A stretch of 64,000 nucleotides of DNA, taken from the NCBI RefSeq assembly GCF_002878395.1, contig NC_061115.1, forward strand, positions 215,770,987 through 215,834,986. The letters are read 5' to 3'. Under the pieces are notes generated by a model. That model saw only the letters and a list, made by a program, of their open reading frames with translations, did no database searches and was not told the DNA's origin. The first letter of the stretch is position 1; each line of letters begins with the position of its first letter. This document shows, in pieces, positions 46,031-57,535 of this stretch. The DNA comes from Capsicum annuum. Lineage: Eukaryota; Streptophyta; Magnoliopsida; Solanales; Solanaceae. The position numbers and the translations under genes are program-made.

Positions 46031-47982
46031 CGTTATCAGCACGAGACTCTGCCAAACAAGGTAAGATTATAAATCTGAAGGATTTCAAGGTTAGTAATTC
46101 TTTATGTTATCTTTCTTTTGATACTACTAATATAATTATTATTGGATTTGAGGAAAAATAATTGGTTTGGAACCATTTATATTTAAAATTTATTTCTCAA
46201 GAACAATATTATCAAAAGAGATGATAATATGTTGGGTTCAAGTCCCATCGATTTATGCCTAAGGCGCCTTTATATGGATAAAACGTTGGGTTTGAATCTC
46301 AATGCACCATATTGATATATTATGATGGCTAAGGAAAAATAATGGGTATTTGATAAAAAGTCATGAAATTCGACCCATTGAATATGATCCATTCCATGAA
46401 GTGAATGGGGTAGCAATATATGATAAGTCTGAAATATGACAACTTACTTCATTCTTGAGGTGTATGTGGTAGCAGTGCATAATATGTCTGAAAGAAGACA
46501 AGTGATTGGATGCATGAATATACGCGTGGAGGGACAATATAATAATGATCATCAAAAGTGATGATATTTTTACACGCTTATATGATTATAAGATATGTTA
46601 GAGAAAAATTCTCTACATTCTATGTATGCCTCAATTTGCTTCTGAAGTAGCAAAATCTTGAAAGAGGTTATAAGCTATCATAATTTGATGGACTTAAGGC
46701 ACGATTATATTCCATTCCTGGAGAATGAGAAACTTATTAATGCAAACGTGCACTTGATTGTGATTGTATCACAACTCACCTCCGAAAGAGGTTGAATAAT
46801 TTTGAAATCTACTTCTGAGTAGTAAATCTAAAATTTATTCATGTAATAGTAAATATAAAATTTGCTAAAGAAAAAGTACATGACATGGTAAACTTGGAGT
46901 TTACTTGAATAAAAGTTCATAAATTGATATGAACGATTGTGACATCTCGAAGATGTGCATGTATTGAAGAACTAGAAGATTTTTCAAGAATTGTTTATGT
47001 TGTTTGTTCTCATGACAAGTTGGTTGGACCAACTAATATTGAGATTGGATCCCTTCAAATCTGAAAATTATAAAAGGTGAATAAGGGCCCGTTCACCTAT
47101 CATGTGATATGTTGAAAAGATGCATCAATAAGATGATCACATGTACATTCATGATCAACCTACGTCTGACATTCATAAATTTACTTGTTCAATATTAATT
47201 GAGCATAATTTTTAGATTGTGTAATCAAGATAATTCATCTTGATGATGATGGTTTAGCATCGAATGTCTTCGATAAATATCTAAACCATTGTTAATGAGA
47301 ACAGAACTTAACATATTGGTCCAAAATATGATATATTGCAATAGAATTTGTGTGCATTAGACCAATAAATTATGATTATTTCTTCCCTCTCAATTGGTTC
47401 AAGGCCGGGAACCAATTATTCCATCTAATAATTTTAATGTGCGGTATATGATTAATGAATATACCATAATGCACAACGATGGATTCCTCAAATAAGTAGA
47501 GGATGTATGTTAGTTTTCCTAACATAAGGGGAAGATTATAAGCGCTATGAAATATGTGAGGAATTATCACTATATCCTCATCCAAAAGATAATTCAAGTC
47601 AAATGCCGAAAGCATCTCATATTAAGCGCAAGTGCTCTTATTTTGTGTTCCTAAAGGACAACGTCTATGCATGCGTGAAGGGTTGTAGACTAATCAGTTC
47701 CAAATGAAATAGTCCTTGAAAAATAAGGAGAAAATAATCATAATAAGAAGGCAATGAGTTCTTGAAGAGCCTACGAAATAACACTTCATGAAACCTTATG
47801 AGAGGTTCATGTACCTGAAAATAATGAAGTGATGAGATCTCAAAATGTTATGTCTCATTGTGAACCGATAATAAATGATATATCATCAATATCTTTGACA
47901 CAATATTGGCGCAATATTGTGAAAGATTACGAGGATCTTAATTCTACGTTAGCATGCTTAAATTAACGTAGAATTAAGATCC
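46031..47982 (+). pseudogene. Copia-2 internal region before the gap, too decayed to read
   Basis: No coherent Gag or Pol frame, only scattered short frames (45943-46161 and minus 46361-46555, 47376-47615 are not genes). Words such as TTATAGAAAGATA-like and repeated ATATGATAAGTCTGAAA recur. The position between LTR and RT relic implies former gag-pol. Confidence 0.5.
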
Positions 47983-48082
47983 NNNNNNNNNNNNNNNNNN
48001 NNNNNNNNNNNNNNNNNNNNNNNNNNNNNNNNNNNNNNNNNNNNNNNNNNNNNNNNNNNNNNNNNNNNNNNNNNNNNNNNNN
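47983..48082. other. Assembly gap of 100 N with palindromic flanks
   Basis: Exactly 100 N, the customary placeholder size. On the left, GGATCTTAATTCTACG (47933-47948) and its complement (47967-47982) enclose an 18-bp loop ending at the gap. On the right, a 35-bp arm (48083-48117) is the perfect complement of 48121-48155 across GCG, followed by the same loop inverted. See findings. Confidence 0.97.
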
Positions 48083-48359
48083 TAGAATTAAGATCCTCGT
48101 AATCTTTCACAATATTGGCGCAATATTGTGAAAGATTACGAGGATCTTAATTCTACGTTAATTTAAGCATGCTAACGTAGAAACATTTATCAAGTGACAT
48201 GAAAGGATGCATCTTGGTAAGTATTAAACTTATTTGATTTGCAGTCCAGATATTTGAAGATGTCACTCATGAAATGTTGACTATTGTCACTTGACAAAAC
48301 TTATGTGAAAAACTTTTAAGGATCCAAAATGCTTGAAGCATAGAAAAGTTTCTAGGAAA

Positions 48360-49160
48360 CTTATTTATAATCGTTATATTGGATAAGCTTATTGCCTGAA
48401 CATCATTGGAACTCTTGGAGAGTTTTCAAAGCAATAGATTATTTGCTAAAATTCAAAATATATCGAATTGGATTGGTTATGAAGTACCATATCTTAGTGC
48501 AATTGATGCACTCATGTACCTTGCAAATACTACAAGGCCTATAGCCTTTTCAGTTAATTTGTTAGCAAGGTATATTTCTACTCCTACTAGGAGACATCGA
48601 AATGGAATAAGATACATGAGTTTATTTTATTCTAAATATTGCAGTTACGATCTTACTGGTTATGCTGATGTTGGGTACTTATCTAACTGACATAAATCTC
48701 GGTCTCAAACATACAATGTGTTCACATGTGGGGATACTGCCATATCTTGGAGATATACAAAGCAGTCTATCGTAGCCACTTCATGAATCATGCTGATATA
48801 ATAGCTATTCATGAAGCAAGCCGAGAATGTGTATGGTTGAGGTCCATGATACATCTCATTCGAAAAAAATGTGGTGTGAAATATGACAATCTACCCACAA
48901 TTTTATACAGAGATAATTCAGCATACATAGCACATCTTAAGGGAGGATTCATAAATGGAGATAGAACGAAACATATTTTTCCAAAGCTTTTCTACATACA
49001 TGAGCTATAAAAGAATGATGATATTGACGTGCAACAGATTCGTTCAACTGACAATGTGACTGATTTATTCACCAAGTATTCTCCAATTACAACTTTTAAG
49101 AAGATGGTACACAAGATCAGGATGCAAAAGTTCAAGGATGTTCTCATTAGGGGAAGTTAA
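48360..49160 (+). pseudogene. Copia-2 pol relic (end of RT and RNase H)
   Basis: Segments with the Copia order: EVPYLSAIDALMYLANTTRP (48481), then RNase H words SRECVWLRSMIH (48819), DRTKHIFPKLFYIHEL (48961) and DNVTDLFTKYSP (49052). Stops and frameshifts separate them. Homologous to Copia-1 but clearly a separate family by LTR sequence. Confidence 0.85.
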
Positions 49161-49358
49161 TACGCGTTGTACTCTTTTTTCCTTACGAGGTTTTATCCCA
49201 CTGGGTTTTCCTTGTAAGGTTTTAAATGAGGCGGCGGAAATACGTATTCTTATAGATGTGCACTCTTTTTCCTTCACTAGATTTTTTTTCCTATTGAATT
49301 TTTTCTAGTAAGGTTTTAACGAGGCACATTATCTATCAATTAGACATTCAAGGGGGAG

Positions 49359-49561
49359 TGTTATAAATGTATTACATTATAGTGAATGTCTATCAAAATC
49401 TATCAAGATTTACTTCGATATCTATTAGGATTTGAAGATCTGTCTTTTACTCAGACTAGGAGTAAATTTCCCCTATAAATAGAGGGGTTTTGCTCATTGT
49501 ATTCACAAGCTGATGATCTCTCATCCCTCAAGAGAAGAAATAAGAATCACTCTCTCTATTC
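49359..49561 (+). repeat. Copia-2 3' LTR, truncated
   Basis: TGTTATAAATGTATTACATT to CACTCTCTCTATT, matching 45787-45990; the last 40 bp of the LTR are missing and the sequence passes directly into CGCTTTAAAAAGCCGATTC of the duplicated host DNA. Confidence 0.85.
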
Positions 49562-50130
49562 GCTTTAAAAAGCCGATTCTTATTCATGCATTATAGTATT
49601 TCTTCTTCGATTATATTTACCTATTTTTCTAACTAAGGTTAGTATGATAAAGAGTTTTAAATTATATTCACCAAGGCTGTGTGAAGGAAATTTTACACCA
49701 TCAGCTCAACTTTATTTGTAATGTTATTTATTTTATTTTATAAGATTACACATCTCATAATTTTTTTACTTTTTTAAAATTAAAGATTACACAACAAATA
49801 TATTACGGATGACATGATAGTTTAAAAAATTTAATTGCACACCTACCTTTTAATTGGGGTGATTTTTCATTTTTGCTCTTTGCAATCGAGATTAATTATA
49901 TCTAGTGGGAAATAATTTTTTTAAGGGAGCGGGACATTTAATCTTTTTCTCCTAAAAAGTTATTTATCTTAAAGGATAAAAATTAGAGACCAATACGAAA
50001 TAGAAGCAAAAGTGCAGATGACCCTGTTTAAAATTATATGAGTTATACTCTATAAAAAAATATTTAATTCCTTCATTTTAATTTATTTGGCATAGCTTAA
50101 TTAAATTATCATGGAATTTTAGAAAGAAGA
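49562..50130. repeat. Segmental duplication 2, copy B, part 3
   Basis: Matches 37275-37850 with a few per cent divergence, including the ACATTTAATCTTTTTCTCCT and AAGTGCAGATGACCCTGTTT blocks. Non-coding in both copies. Confidence 0.88.
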
Positions 50131-50189
50131 GATTTTAAAAATCTGAAAGTGAATTAAAATGCATTTACAGAATCCAAATGCATTAAGTA

Positions 50190-50790
50190 AAGGGCAAAGG
50201 ACAGAACACAAAATAACACCTAAAGCTAAAATAATACCACAAAAATAATACTCAAAGTCAAATACCTCACAAATAGCCATAAAGTAATTCCACTTACTAG
50301 CCTTCACTGTCATACGCTTAAACAAAATAAAAAACATTCTTGAAATAACTTTCCTTTTCTTTCGTTTCTTTTCCTTCACAATTTCTTTTTCATTCAAACT
50401 CCTAAACCTCTGTTCCTTTACTTTTTTCGATACTCCAAAAAAAATTATTTTCAAATTAAAAAAATAGCAACACTGATATGACATCAGGTTCAGAATGATG
50501 AAAGTATGAAAGAGATATCTACTGTTCATTGATAGGCAATAATATCAGAGTTGATATCAGTCTCTGCACAATTCTCTTTGCTATAATGTTGAATTGTTGC
50601 AAACTAGTGCAACATCTTTCCCATAAAAATGAAACAGATCGAAACACAAACTTTCTGGAAGTCTATGGATAGAATTATTAGTACATAGATTGCAACTTGG
50701 TGGCAAGAATGTGGGGGGATGACTGTTATTTTTTTGATTTGAAAATAAGTTTTTAGCTTTAGATGCTATTTCTGTCCTTTGCCAAAAAAA
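50190..50790. mobile_element. Possible foldback element with GGCAAAGGACAGAA ends
   Basis: GGGCAAAGGACAGAACAC plus CACCTAAAGCTAAAA on the left (50191-50233) is the imperfect complement of TTTTTAGCTTTAGATGCTAT plus TTCTGTCCTTTGCCA on the right (50752-50785). It lies in the 2-kb stretch absent from copy A. The minus-strand frames (50119-50529 and 50581-50811) fall inside or across it and show no domain I recognise. Class unknown. Confidence 0.45.
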
Positions 50791-50908
50791 AAAAACAGAG
50801 GAGATTTTCATTTTGTAAATTTGATATATTAGAAGAACTATATGAGAAAAAGTCTATTCCAATTCCTCTGTAAAAGGTATATTTATGTGGTGTACATATC
50901 GTATCGAC

Positions 50909-51045
50909 GTGGTATAAAAGTGTATCAATCTAATATAAAAGAGTATCAATTGGGTATAAAAGTTTATCAATCAAGTATAAAAGAGTATCAATCGGGTATA
51001 AAAGTGTATTAATATCGTATAAAAAGTGTATCAATTGAGTATAGA
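50909..51045. repeat. 20-bp tandem repeat GGTATAAAAGTGTATCAATC
   Basis: About seven units with period 20-21; each includes TATAAAA. No gene nearby on either strand. Confidence 0.9.
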
Positions 51046-52080
51046 GACTGCATGTGGCCGACTGACTCAATTGTTATCGCAAAACACAGTAGATTGATCG
51101 ACACATAATAGAGCAGAATAAAAAAGATTTGGGAAAGTATATTTTGAAAAGAAAACTGATTTAAGAGTAGCCAATTGTAAAGAGTATTTAACCCCCTTAA
51201 TTGTGTAAGGAGAATGATTTTGGGTCAAATAGCCAAAAGAAGGAAATAAATTGGGCCAACTGACTCCAATTGTCCATATTTTTATCTAAAAATTACATAA
51301 ATACATAACTTATGTTTTCAGTATTACAAAAACTCCCAACTTCCTAAACATATTACAAAAATTCAAAATATACACAGAATGCTATGTATATATCGGCTAT
51401 CTTGTGTATATTAATGAAGAGAGAGTAAAGTAATTAAAAAAGTGAAAGAGAATATAATTACTTTTAAAAGATTGATATTTATGTTATTTATACTATTTTT
51501 ATAATATGGGCCATTTCTTTTTAAAATGTTCAATCCTTTTTCTTTTCCCTCAAGTACACACATGATAAGTCATATGGCTTAATCTAATCTACAAATAAAG
51601 AAAGAGAAAAAAAAACAGTAAAAAGAGAAAATGGCACCATAAATTAGATGTTTTTTTTAGTCAAATACGTATGGATCCGTTTAGCCATTGACTTTTCAAG
51701 TTGATTTTGAAAAAAAAAATTGATATATAAAGTTTGGTCATATAATTTATCATTATTTAGCAAATAATTTTGCTAAATTTAATTAAATTTTTAAATATAA
51801 AAAAAAAATATTTGGATCAAATTTAATTTTTTGAGAACCTTTAAAAATGAAATATATTTTTCAAATACTATGACCAAACACGTGATGAAACTTCACCCAA
51901 ACCTTGACGCAAAAATAACTTGCCAATTTGTTTTGAAAATTTATGGTAAAAAACCTTACTGTTTGGTTTAGTTTTTGAAGAAAGAAATAAGTGTTTTTTT
52001 ATTAGTAGCAAAAATTATTTTTCATATTTTAAGAAAAATTCAAAAATAAAAATAAAATTCTAATAGAAATAAAGGGCTTT
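51046..52080. other. AT-rich intergenic DNA inside copy B
   Basis: No gene recognised. Together with the foldback element and the SINE this forms the about 2.07-kb block (50130-52200) that copy A lacks. Confidence 0.55.
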
Positions 52081-52081
52081 C

Positions 52082-52200
52082 GGTGAATATCAGCAGCTCA
52101 GTTAATTGGCTGCCTAATGTTTTACCTCGTTGGTGAGGGGCTTGATTCCGCACCTTTGTAATTCCCTCTCTCATTTTCCCCTCTCCACCCAATTAAAAAA
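52082..52200 (+). mobile_element. tRNA-derived SINE
   Basis: Pol III A-box-like AGCTCAGTTAATTGG at about 52095 and B-box-like GGCTTGATTCC at 52139-52149, spaced about 44 nt, then a pyrimidine-rich body (CCCTCTCTCATTTTCCCCTC) and an A-rich tail at 52190-52198. Target duplication not resolved. Different family from the SINE at 18860. Confidence 0.6.
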
Positions 52201-52620
52201 GATATAAGGGGCAAGAATATATAAATAGTAATCCTGGTGACATATTGACAATGAAATAACTATATAAATCAAAAGGTATATTGTAGTAAACAATGTAATT
52301 ATACACTATATAACACATATATACACATATATTATACACTTCATATACAATATCGATCATACATACTATTTTATTACAGCATCTTTTATATACAAACAAT
52401 TGTATACGCTGAGGGGTGTTTTGAGTTTCTTACTGAACTATCACCACCTATTTATAAGTTCACTTTGATACAGGCAATTCTATCAGGTATATTCATACGC
52501 GCATTTAGGTTGTATCAATGAATAGCATTTGGGAATATACAAGGATATAAGAACAAAATATATGAGACTGTGTTCATCCACTGTAATTTCACTTGTATTC
52601 ATTTTACTCTACTGTATCAA
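52200..52620. repeat. Segmental duplication 2, copy B, part 4
   Basis: ATATAAATAGTAATCCTGGT and TTCACTTGTATTCATTTTAC match 37870-38260, with the (TATACAC)-type tract in between. Non-coding. Confidence 0.82.
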
Positions 52621-53009
52621 CTGTTACTAGTTTGTATCACTTGTATTATTTACTCTAATGATTGTATCTATGCACACAATCTTAACGATACATTCATGAT
52701 ACGTTGCATGCATTCACTTAATTTGCTTGAAACACGAAAGGAAAAATATAAAAATACAAGGGTGTATGGGAGGATACAAACAACAAAAATATATTATACA
52801 AGCAAGGGTAAATACAAAAATATAATAATTGCCGAAAAACACCTCCTTTATATACACAAATTCAAGCAAATTTTATTTTAAAAGTTTTAAGTACGTAATA
52901 AGAATGTAATCAATGATTTTGTAAATATTTGACTTTAAAAACTAAAAAATATTTTAAATATGAAAAAAAAGAAAAATAACTGTACCATAAATATGGTTCA
53001 AATTGATGC
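52621..53009. other. AT-rich intergenic DNA
   Basis: The plus-strand frame at 52570-52881 begins in duplicated non-coding DNA and has no recognisable domain. Nothing else seen. Confidence 0.55.
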
Positions 53010-55428
53010 GTCTCTCGTAGCCTCTGGCAGCAAGGGAAAGAGGTACTGCATACAAACACAAAAAGATGATCTACCGCGATAGGCCCACGTCACGGTGAGT
53101 ATAGCGATGGGAACACCATCGCATCGCGATGAAATTCATTTTGGCAATTGTCGAATTCCAGTAGCTCACCGCGATTAGGCCGCATCGCGGTGAGCGTAGC
53201 GATAGCTACTCCACCGTGTCGTGGTGAGGCTTTAATCCGCATTCCAATTATGGGATTTTAAATCCCAGGGGCATCTTAGACTTTTTCCATGACCTATATC
53301 ATCCCCAAACATGAAATTAATCCCTAGATGACCTAAATATCTCATTATTCACTCAAGTTTCCCCAAAACTCATCATTCTCTCTCAAATGAAAGAAACCCT
53401 AGTTTCAAAATTCAAGAACAAGGCTCAAGAATTTCTCCAAGAACTTTTAAGGATCCACGTTCTAAGGTATGTAATGTGTTCATCCGAGGGTCCCTTCCAC
53501 CCTTGGAGTTCAAGAATCTTCTTTTAAAAAGTTGAATTATGATTTCCATGTAGTGGGTTGAATTAAATCCATGTTGATGTTGTTGTATGATTTCCAAGTT
53601 GGAATCTTTAATGTGTTTTTATGAAATTATGTTAGCATGTGGGTTGAAATCTATGAATTTGAGTTGATTAATGTAATCATGATGTATTGGTTTAATGTCC
53701 ATGCCTAAGCCTAAAGTTATGCATCCTATGTGTTTGTCAAAATGCCTAAGTGAGAAAAATTGTGCATTATGACTCAATCGTGACCTAAATGGTGAATCCA
53801 TGCTATACTCTCATGTTCAAAATGACTCCCATGCTAAAGCTATTCCTTGTAGTTGATTGATGGATGCTCATGAGATTAGATTTGTGAAATTGTGATATGT
53901 TAGAATGCATTTCCTATTCATGTACAAGATTATGATTATCAAGTGCTTCATGAAAAAATCCCTCAATGATTGTATTGTAAGTTGTTGACTATTGTCATGT
54001 CTTCAAGAAGTGTCATGTCCTATTAATACTCATGCTATTGAGTTCTGGGGATATTTAATACCCGATAATTTAGCTGTGTGCCTAGAGCCAGTGTCAGTTT
54101 CAAGATAATCTCAATCATGCCATGATCAGTAGAACTCCGTCAGTTATAGAACTCAGGAAAACTCAGTATCACTCTAGTCCCATTTAGTATTCAGTTCAGT
54201 CCTCAGTAAATTCAGTCAGTTAGCAGAATTCAGTAATATTCTGTCAGTCAAAGGAACTTAGTGGACTCAGTCCAGTTCAGCTCAGTTTAATCAGTTCAGT
54301 GTCTATTCGGGTGGGAGTAGGATTCAGCACCAAGTAAGCCCAAGGATGGGAACTCACCTGCCAATAGAGGGTGTGATTCTTAGAAACAATCCTTGCTTTC
54401 TAAAACTATGTAGCTAGCGTAGGTTGAGACATCAAACCTGTCAGATGAGGGTTGATGAGGTGGATTAAACTGTCAGATGAGGGTCTTACTGTTCTCATTT
54501 GAGAACCTGTCAGATGAGGGTATCTCCAGTGTCTTTACCCATGGCACAATACTGACACCCTTCCAACTAGGGTTACAGGTTAGACCCCGAATCTATTTAG
54601 GAAAAGGGGCATGTCGGTTAGATGATTACCTCCCACAGTCTCAATCTAAATCTTCAGTAAATAACTCAGATAGTTCTACAGATTTCAGGATTGTCAGATA
54701 CAGTCACTCAGCTCAGTATGAAACTCAGCTAGTTCCTCCAGAATCAGGACTGTTAGAAATAGTCACTCAGTAACAGTATATTAGTACATCAGTTATCAGT
54801 AATCTATGTTATCGGTAAACTCAGTATCCCGTATCACGATGAATTCAGTTACAGTTTATGTATTCATACATGTATTCTCATTCAGTTTTGTTCATATTAT
54901 TCATTCAGTTATAGTTCATGCATATGAACCCTTACATTCAGCCTTACCTCACTTTGCATATCAGTACATTCAAACGTACTGACGCATACTTTTCTCTTGC
55001 GCTACAGTGTCTTATACCACAGGTTCAGACGCTCGAGCTCCAGATCACCCTTATCAGTTCAGATTTCAGCAGTCAGTCAGTGGTGAGTCCTCCTAGTTCA
55101 AGGACATGATTATTTCCCTATTTCAGTATTTCAGTACAGTTTTTAGTAGTTGGAGTTAGTTGGGGACTTGTCCCATCAACTCTTTATTCAGACAATTTAG
55201 AGTCTTTTCAGATTATAGTGTTTCAGATAGATATTTCAGTTTTGGTATTGTTATACCGTATTTCATTTATATTTCAGTATTGAACCTTATGACATTTCAA
55301 CCCATTATTTCGTATTATTCAGTATTATTACTCGGTTATTACAGCAGGTACCAGTCATGTGTTAGCTTGTGGTCTTTTGCGATTATGAGTACCGTGTAGT
55401 GTTCGGGGTACAGACTCGGGGCATTACA
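53010..55428 (+). mobile_element. Gypsy-type LTR, 5' end unclear
   Basis: Ends GGGTACAGACTCGGGGCATTACA, the same kind of terminus as the solo LTR at 19170-23764. Inside are CCGCGATAGG/GCATCGCGATG words, a region with three CTGTCAGATGAGGGT copies (54468-54520), and a long CAGTTCAGT-type repeat (54070-55290). All are features that I associate with Solanaceae Gypsy LTRs. No gag-pol or second LTR is present, so it is a solo or truncated LTR. A matching 5' target duplication for the TATTT after 55428 was not found. Open frames within are not genes. Confidence 0.7.
54070..55290. repeat. CAGT-rich minisatellite in the Gypsy LTR
   Basis: Irregular reiteration of CAGTTCAGT, TCAGTATTCAG and TTCAGTCAGT over about 1.2 kb, mixed with less repetitive blocks. 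Confidence 0.85.
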
Positions 55429-55747
55429 TATTTATATATTTTTGTCCTTAGTTCAGTGTAGTAGACAAGTTATAAAGATCAAAGTATATTTTCTCTCAAC
55501 AAAATAAATTATTTTTTGTATTTTTTAATTTTTTGATTTTTTTTACTTATACCCTGTTCATCTCTTTCTCTTCAATTTTAGGTATTTAGAATGGCTTCTT
55601 TAATCACACCCCAGGATGATACAACAATCCTTTTAAATCATTAGAGAATTTTTTTAATTCCCTAAGAATTTACAGATTAATCCATCGTTATTGCTAAACA
55701 ATGAGAGAATAACCATATACTAGGGGTATATTTATAAGTATTTTACC

Positions 55748-55925
55748 AATTTTTACAAGAACGAAAAACTGGCGATAATCCGCATGGCTATCCGGATCTA
55801 TAATATTAAAATATATCTACTAATGAGTAAATATGTACTAATAAGTAATTTACTAATTTTACAAGATCGAAAAACTGGCGGTGATCCGCACAACTATCTA
55901 GATCTATAATACTAAAAATACATCT
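55748..55925. repeat. Direct duplication of about 75 bp in the viral leader
   Basis: AAAAACTGGCG(A/G)T(A/G)ATCCGCA, CTATC and GATCTATAATA recur at 55764 and about 55870, about 103 bp apart. It lies downstream of the primer-binding site on the minus strand, or just outside the viral insert; the duplicated unit could mark a viral end-to-end junction or a leader repeat. Confidence 0.6.
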
Positions 55926-56055
55926 GAAAGAAAATAAGAACTTGATAAAATTCAACATAATTTACAAACTTGGGAGAAAATACAAAGATCTATGTAACGA
56001 CTACTTACATGTCTTAAGGAAGAAGTGATATTTTTCTTTCGGGAGTCCCCTGAAA

Positions 56056-56069
56056 GCTAACAGATACCA
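56056..56069 (-). other. Degenerate tRNA-Met primer-binding site
   Basis: On the minus strand the site reads TGGTATCTGTTAGC. The first seven bases equal the caulimovirid consensus TGGTATCAGAGC and the rest is degenerate. It lies about 165 nt after the TATA box, a normal position for initiation of minus-strand DNA synthesis in this family. Confidence 0.55.
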
Positions 56070-56230
56070 GAATGAAGAACTAAGAAACTAATATACACTT
56101 TTCACACATTTTTTTTTTAAAACAAACTTTGAAAACTAAGAATTTTATGAAGAAAAACTAAGAACTCTCCCACTCTTGATTTTTTCTCTCACTTCTCTCT
56201 AGCTATATGTCTTTAAGTCATCCATAAGGT

Positions 56231-56241
56231 GGTATTTATAG
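56231..56241 (-). promoter_or_regulatory. TATA box of the viral pregenomic RNA promoter
   Basis: CTATAAATACC on the minus strand, just after the end of the viroplasmin ORF, which is where caulimovirid full-length promoters sit. Transcription would proceed towards lower coordinates and leave the insert. Confidence 0.6.
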
Positions 56242-56844
56242 TCATTTTGTGGAATTCAAATCCTTATTTCAAATGGCTTGATAAAAATTTAGCAAGTTGG
56301 GTAGGCCCCGCAGTCACATAGTCATGTTTCTACTTTAGCTCCCATCCGTCCATTTGTTTCCCATTTATTCATCTATTATATTATTGCATGTCTCTTATTT
56401 TGTCTTTTGTAAATATCGTCATTTCTTATGTACTCAAATTATGTAACGCTTCTGAGTCAAAATCCATTCCTGAATCATCATCTATACTAGGATCTTGGGT
56501 AAATTGATCCATGGTTGAATTGTAATCTCGATCATACTCGTCACTATCTCCGTCTGATAGTCCTAGTCTTGTTCCTGTTCTAGGTGGTCTTATTTCTTCT
56601 CTTGAAATTCTGGATTTTGGTTTTGGCGGTTGTGGATTCATTGCTATTTATTTGGGCGGTTGCTCTGCTAACAATTTTTTTATTGAGTCTACTACTATTT
56701 TTTCTATTTTTCTTTTTTTTTTCTTTTTTCCTAAAAAATAACCTTTCCTAATCTTGGAAGAGATTCCTTCGTATGTTGTCTGGTTACCTGTGGTCTTGAA
56801 ACTGGTTGAGAGTATTCTCCCTACACTTTTTGACAAAGTGTCAG

Positions 56845-57055
56845 CCATTAACGGATTTGATGAGTCTTTACCATCTATCGTTTGAGCTGAACTAGCTGTA
56901 TCATTACCCAATACATTAGGTCTTTCTACATCCATTGGGGAATGCACACCCATTAACGGATTTGAGGAGTCTTTACCAGCTACCATTTGAGCTGGACTAG
57001 ATGTATCTTTGCCCGATACAGTTGGTCTTTCCATTTTTAAAGAAGATGGAGAACT
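56845..57055 (-). repeat. Two-copy 105-bp (35-codon) repeat in the viroplasmin ORF
   Basis: CCATTAACGGATTTGA begins at 56845 and 56950; 105 bp is a multiple of three and the translations are parallel (GKDSSNPLM in both). The repeat therefore arose while the frame was coding, or by chance in frame. Confidence 0.85.
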
Positions 57056-57535
57056 CTTTGGGATTGTTTGAGTCTCATAAGTTTGTGGAGTCTGTTATGA
57101 TAATTCATAATGAAAAATCTTTATACGATCTTGTAAAATACTTATATGTTCTAACATTTTTCCTTTTTCATTTACAAGTTTTTCATTATCTTGTCTTAAA
57201 ATTTCATTGGCGTGATTTAGTCTTTTAAAAGCTTCAGTCATAGAGGAACAATGATCACAAAATATAATTTTATCTGTGTCTTTTTTAATATTATATTGGG
57301 GAACTTCTTTCATAGTTGGTCTTAGAACTGGAGTAATATAATAATTTGATCGTAGATTTTTGTGGGCATAATCTAATCCCTCTGTTAGATCATTAAAACC
57401 TTTATAGGGAGGGGTTGTATAGTTTTTAACAGAATTCATTACCTCTATCCATGTCTGAAATACTCCTTGAGTCTTTCCCCTAAGAACTACATAAAATTTA
57501 AATCTGTTAGTGCCATTTTTCTCAGTAAAATAATA

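Larger units (their letters stand above)
45787..49561 (+). mobile_element. Decayed Ty1/Copia element (Copia-2), 3' LTR truncated
   Basis: 5' LTR at 45787-46030 and a 3' LTR starting at 49359 after the polypurine tract AAGGGGGAG. The interior is heavily decayed and contains an assembly gap. Flanking DNA is copy B of segmental duplication 2: 45786 and 49562 both match copy A near 37205-37275. About 40 bp of the 3' LTR and a little flanking sequence have been lost. Confidence 0.85.

Noticed and set aside
50119..50811. Two minus-strand frames of 136 and 76 codons
   Set aside because: Low-complexity or Lys/Phe-rich translations across a foldback element; no domain, promoter or homologue recognised.
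52082..52200. Genuine tRNA gene
   Set aside because: A- and B-box words are present, but no acceptor stem pairing is visible and an A-rich tail follows.
54477..55109. Plus-strand frames of 98 and 63 codons
   Set aside because: Within the CAGT-rich part of a Gypsy LTR; composition follows the repeat.
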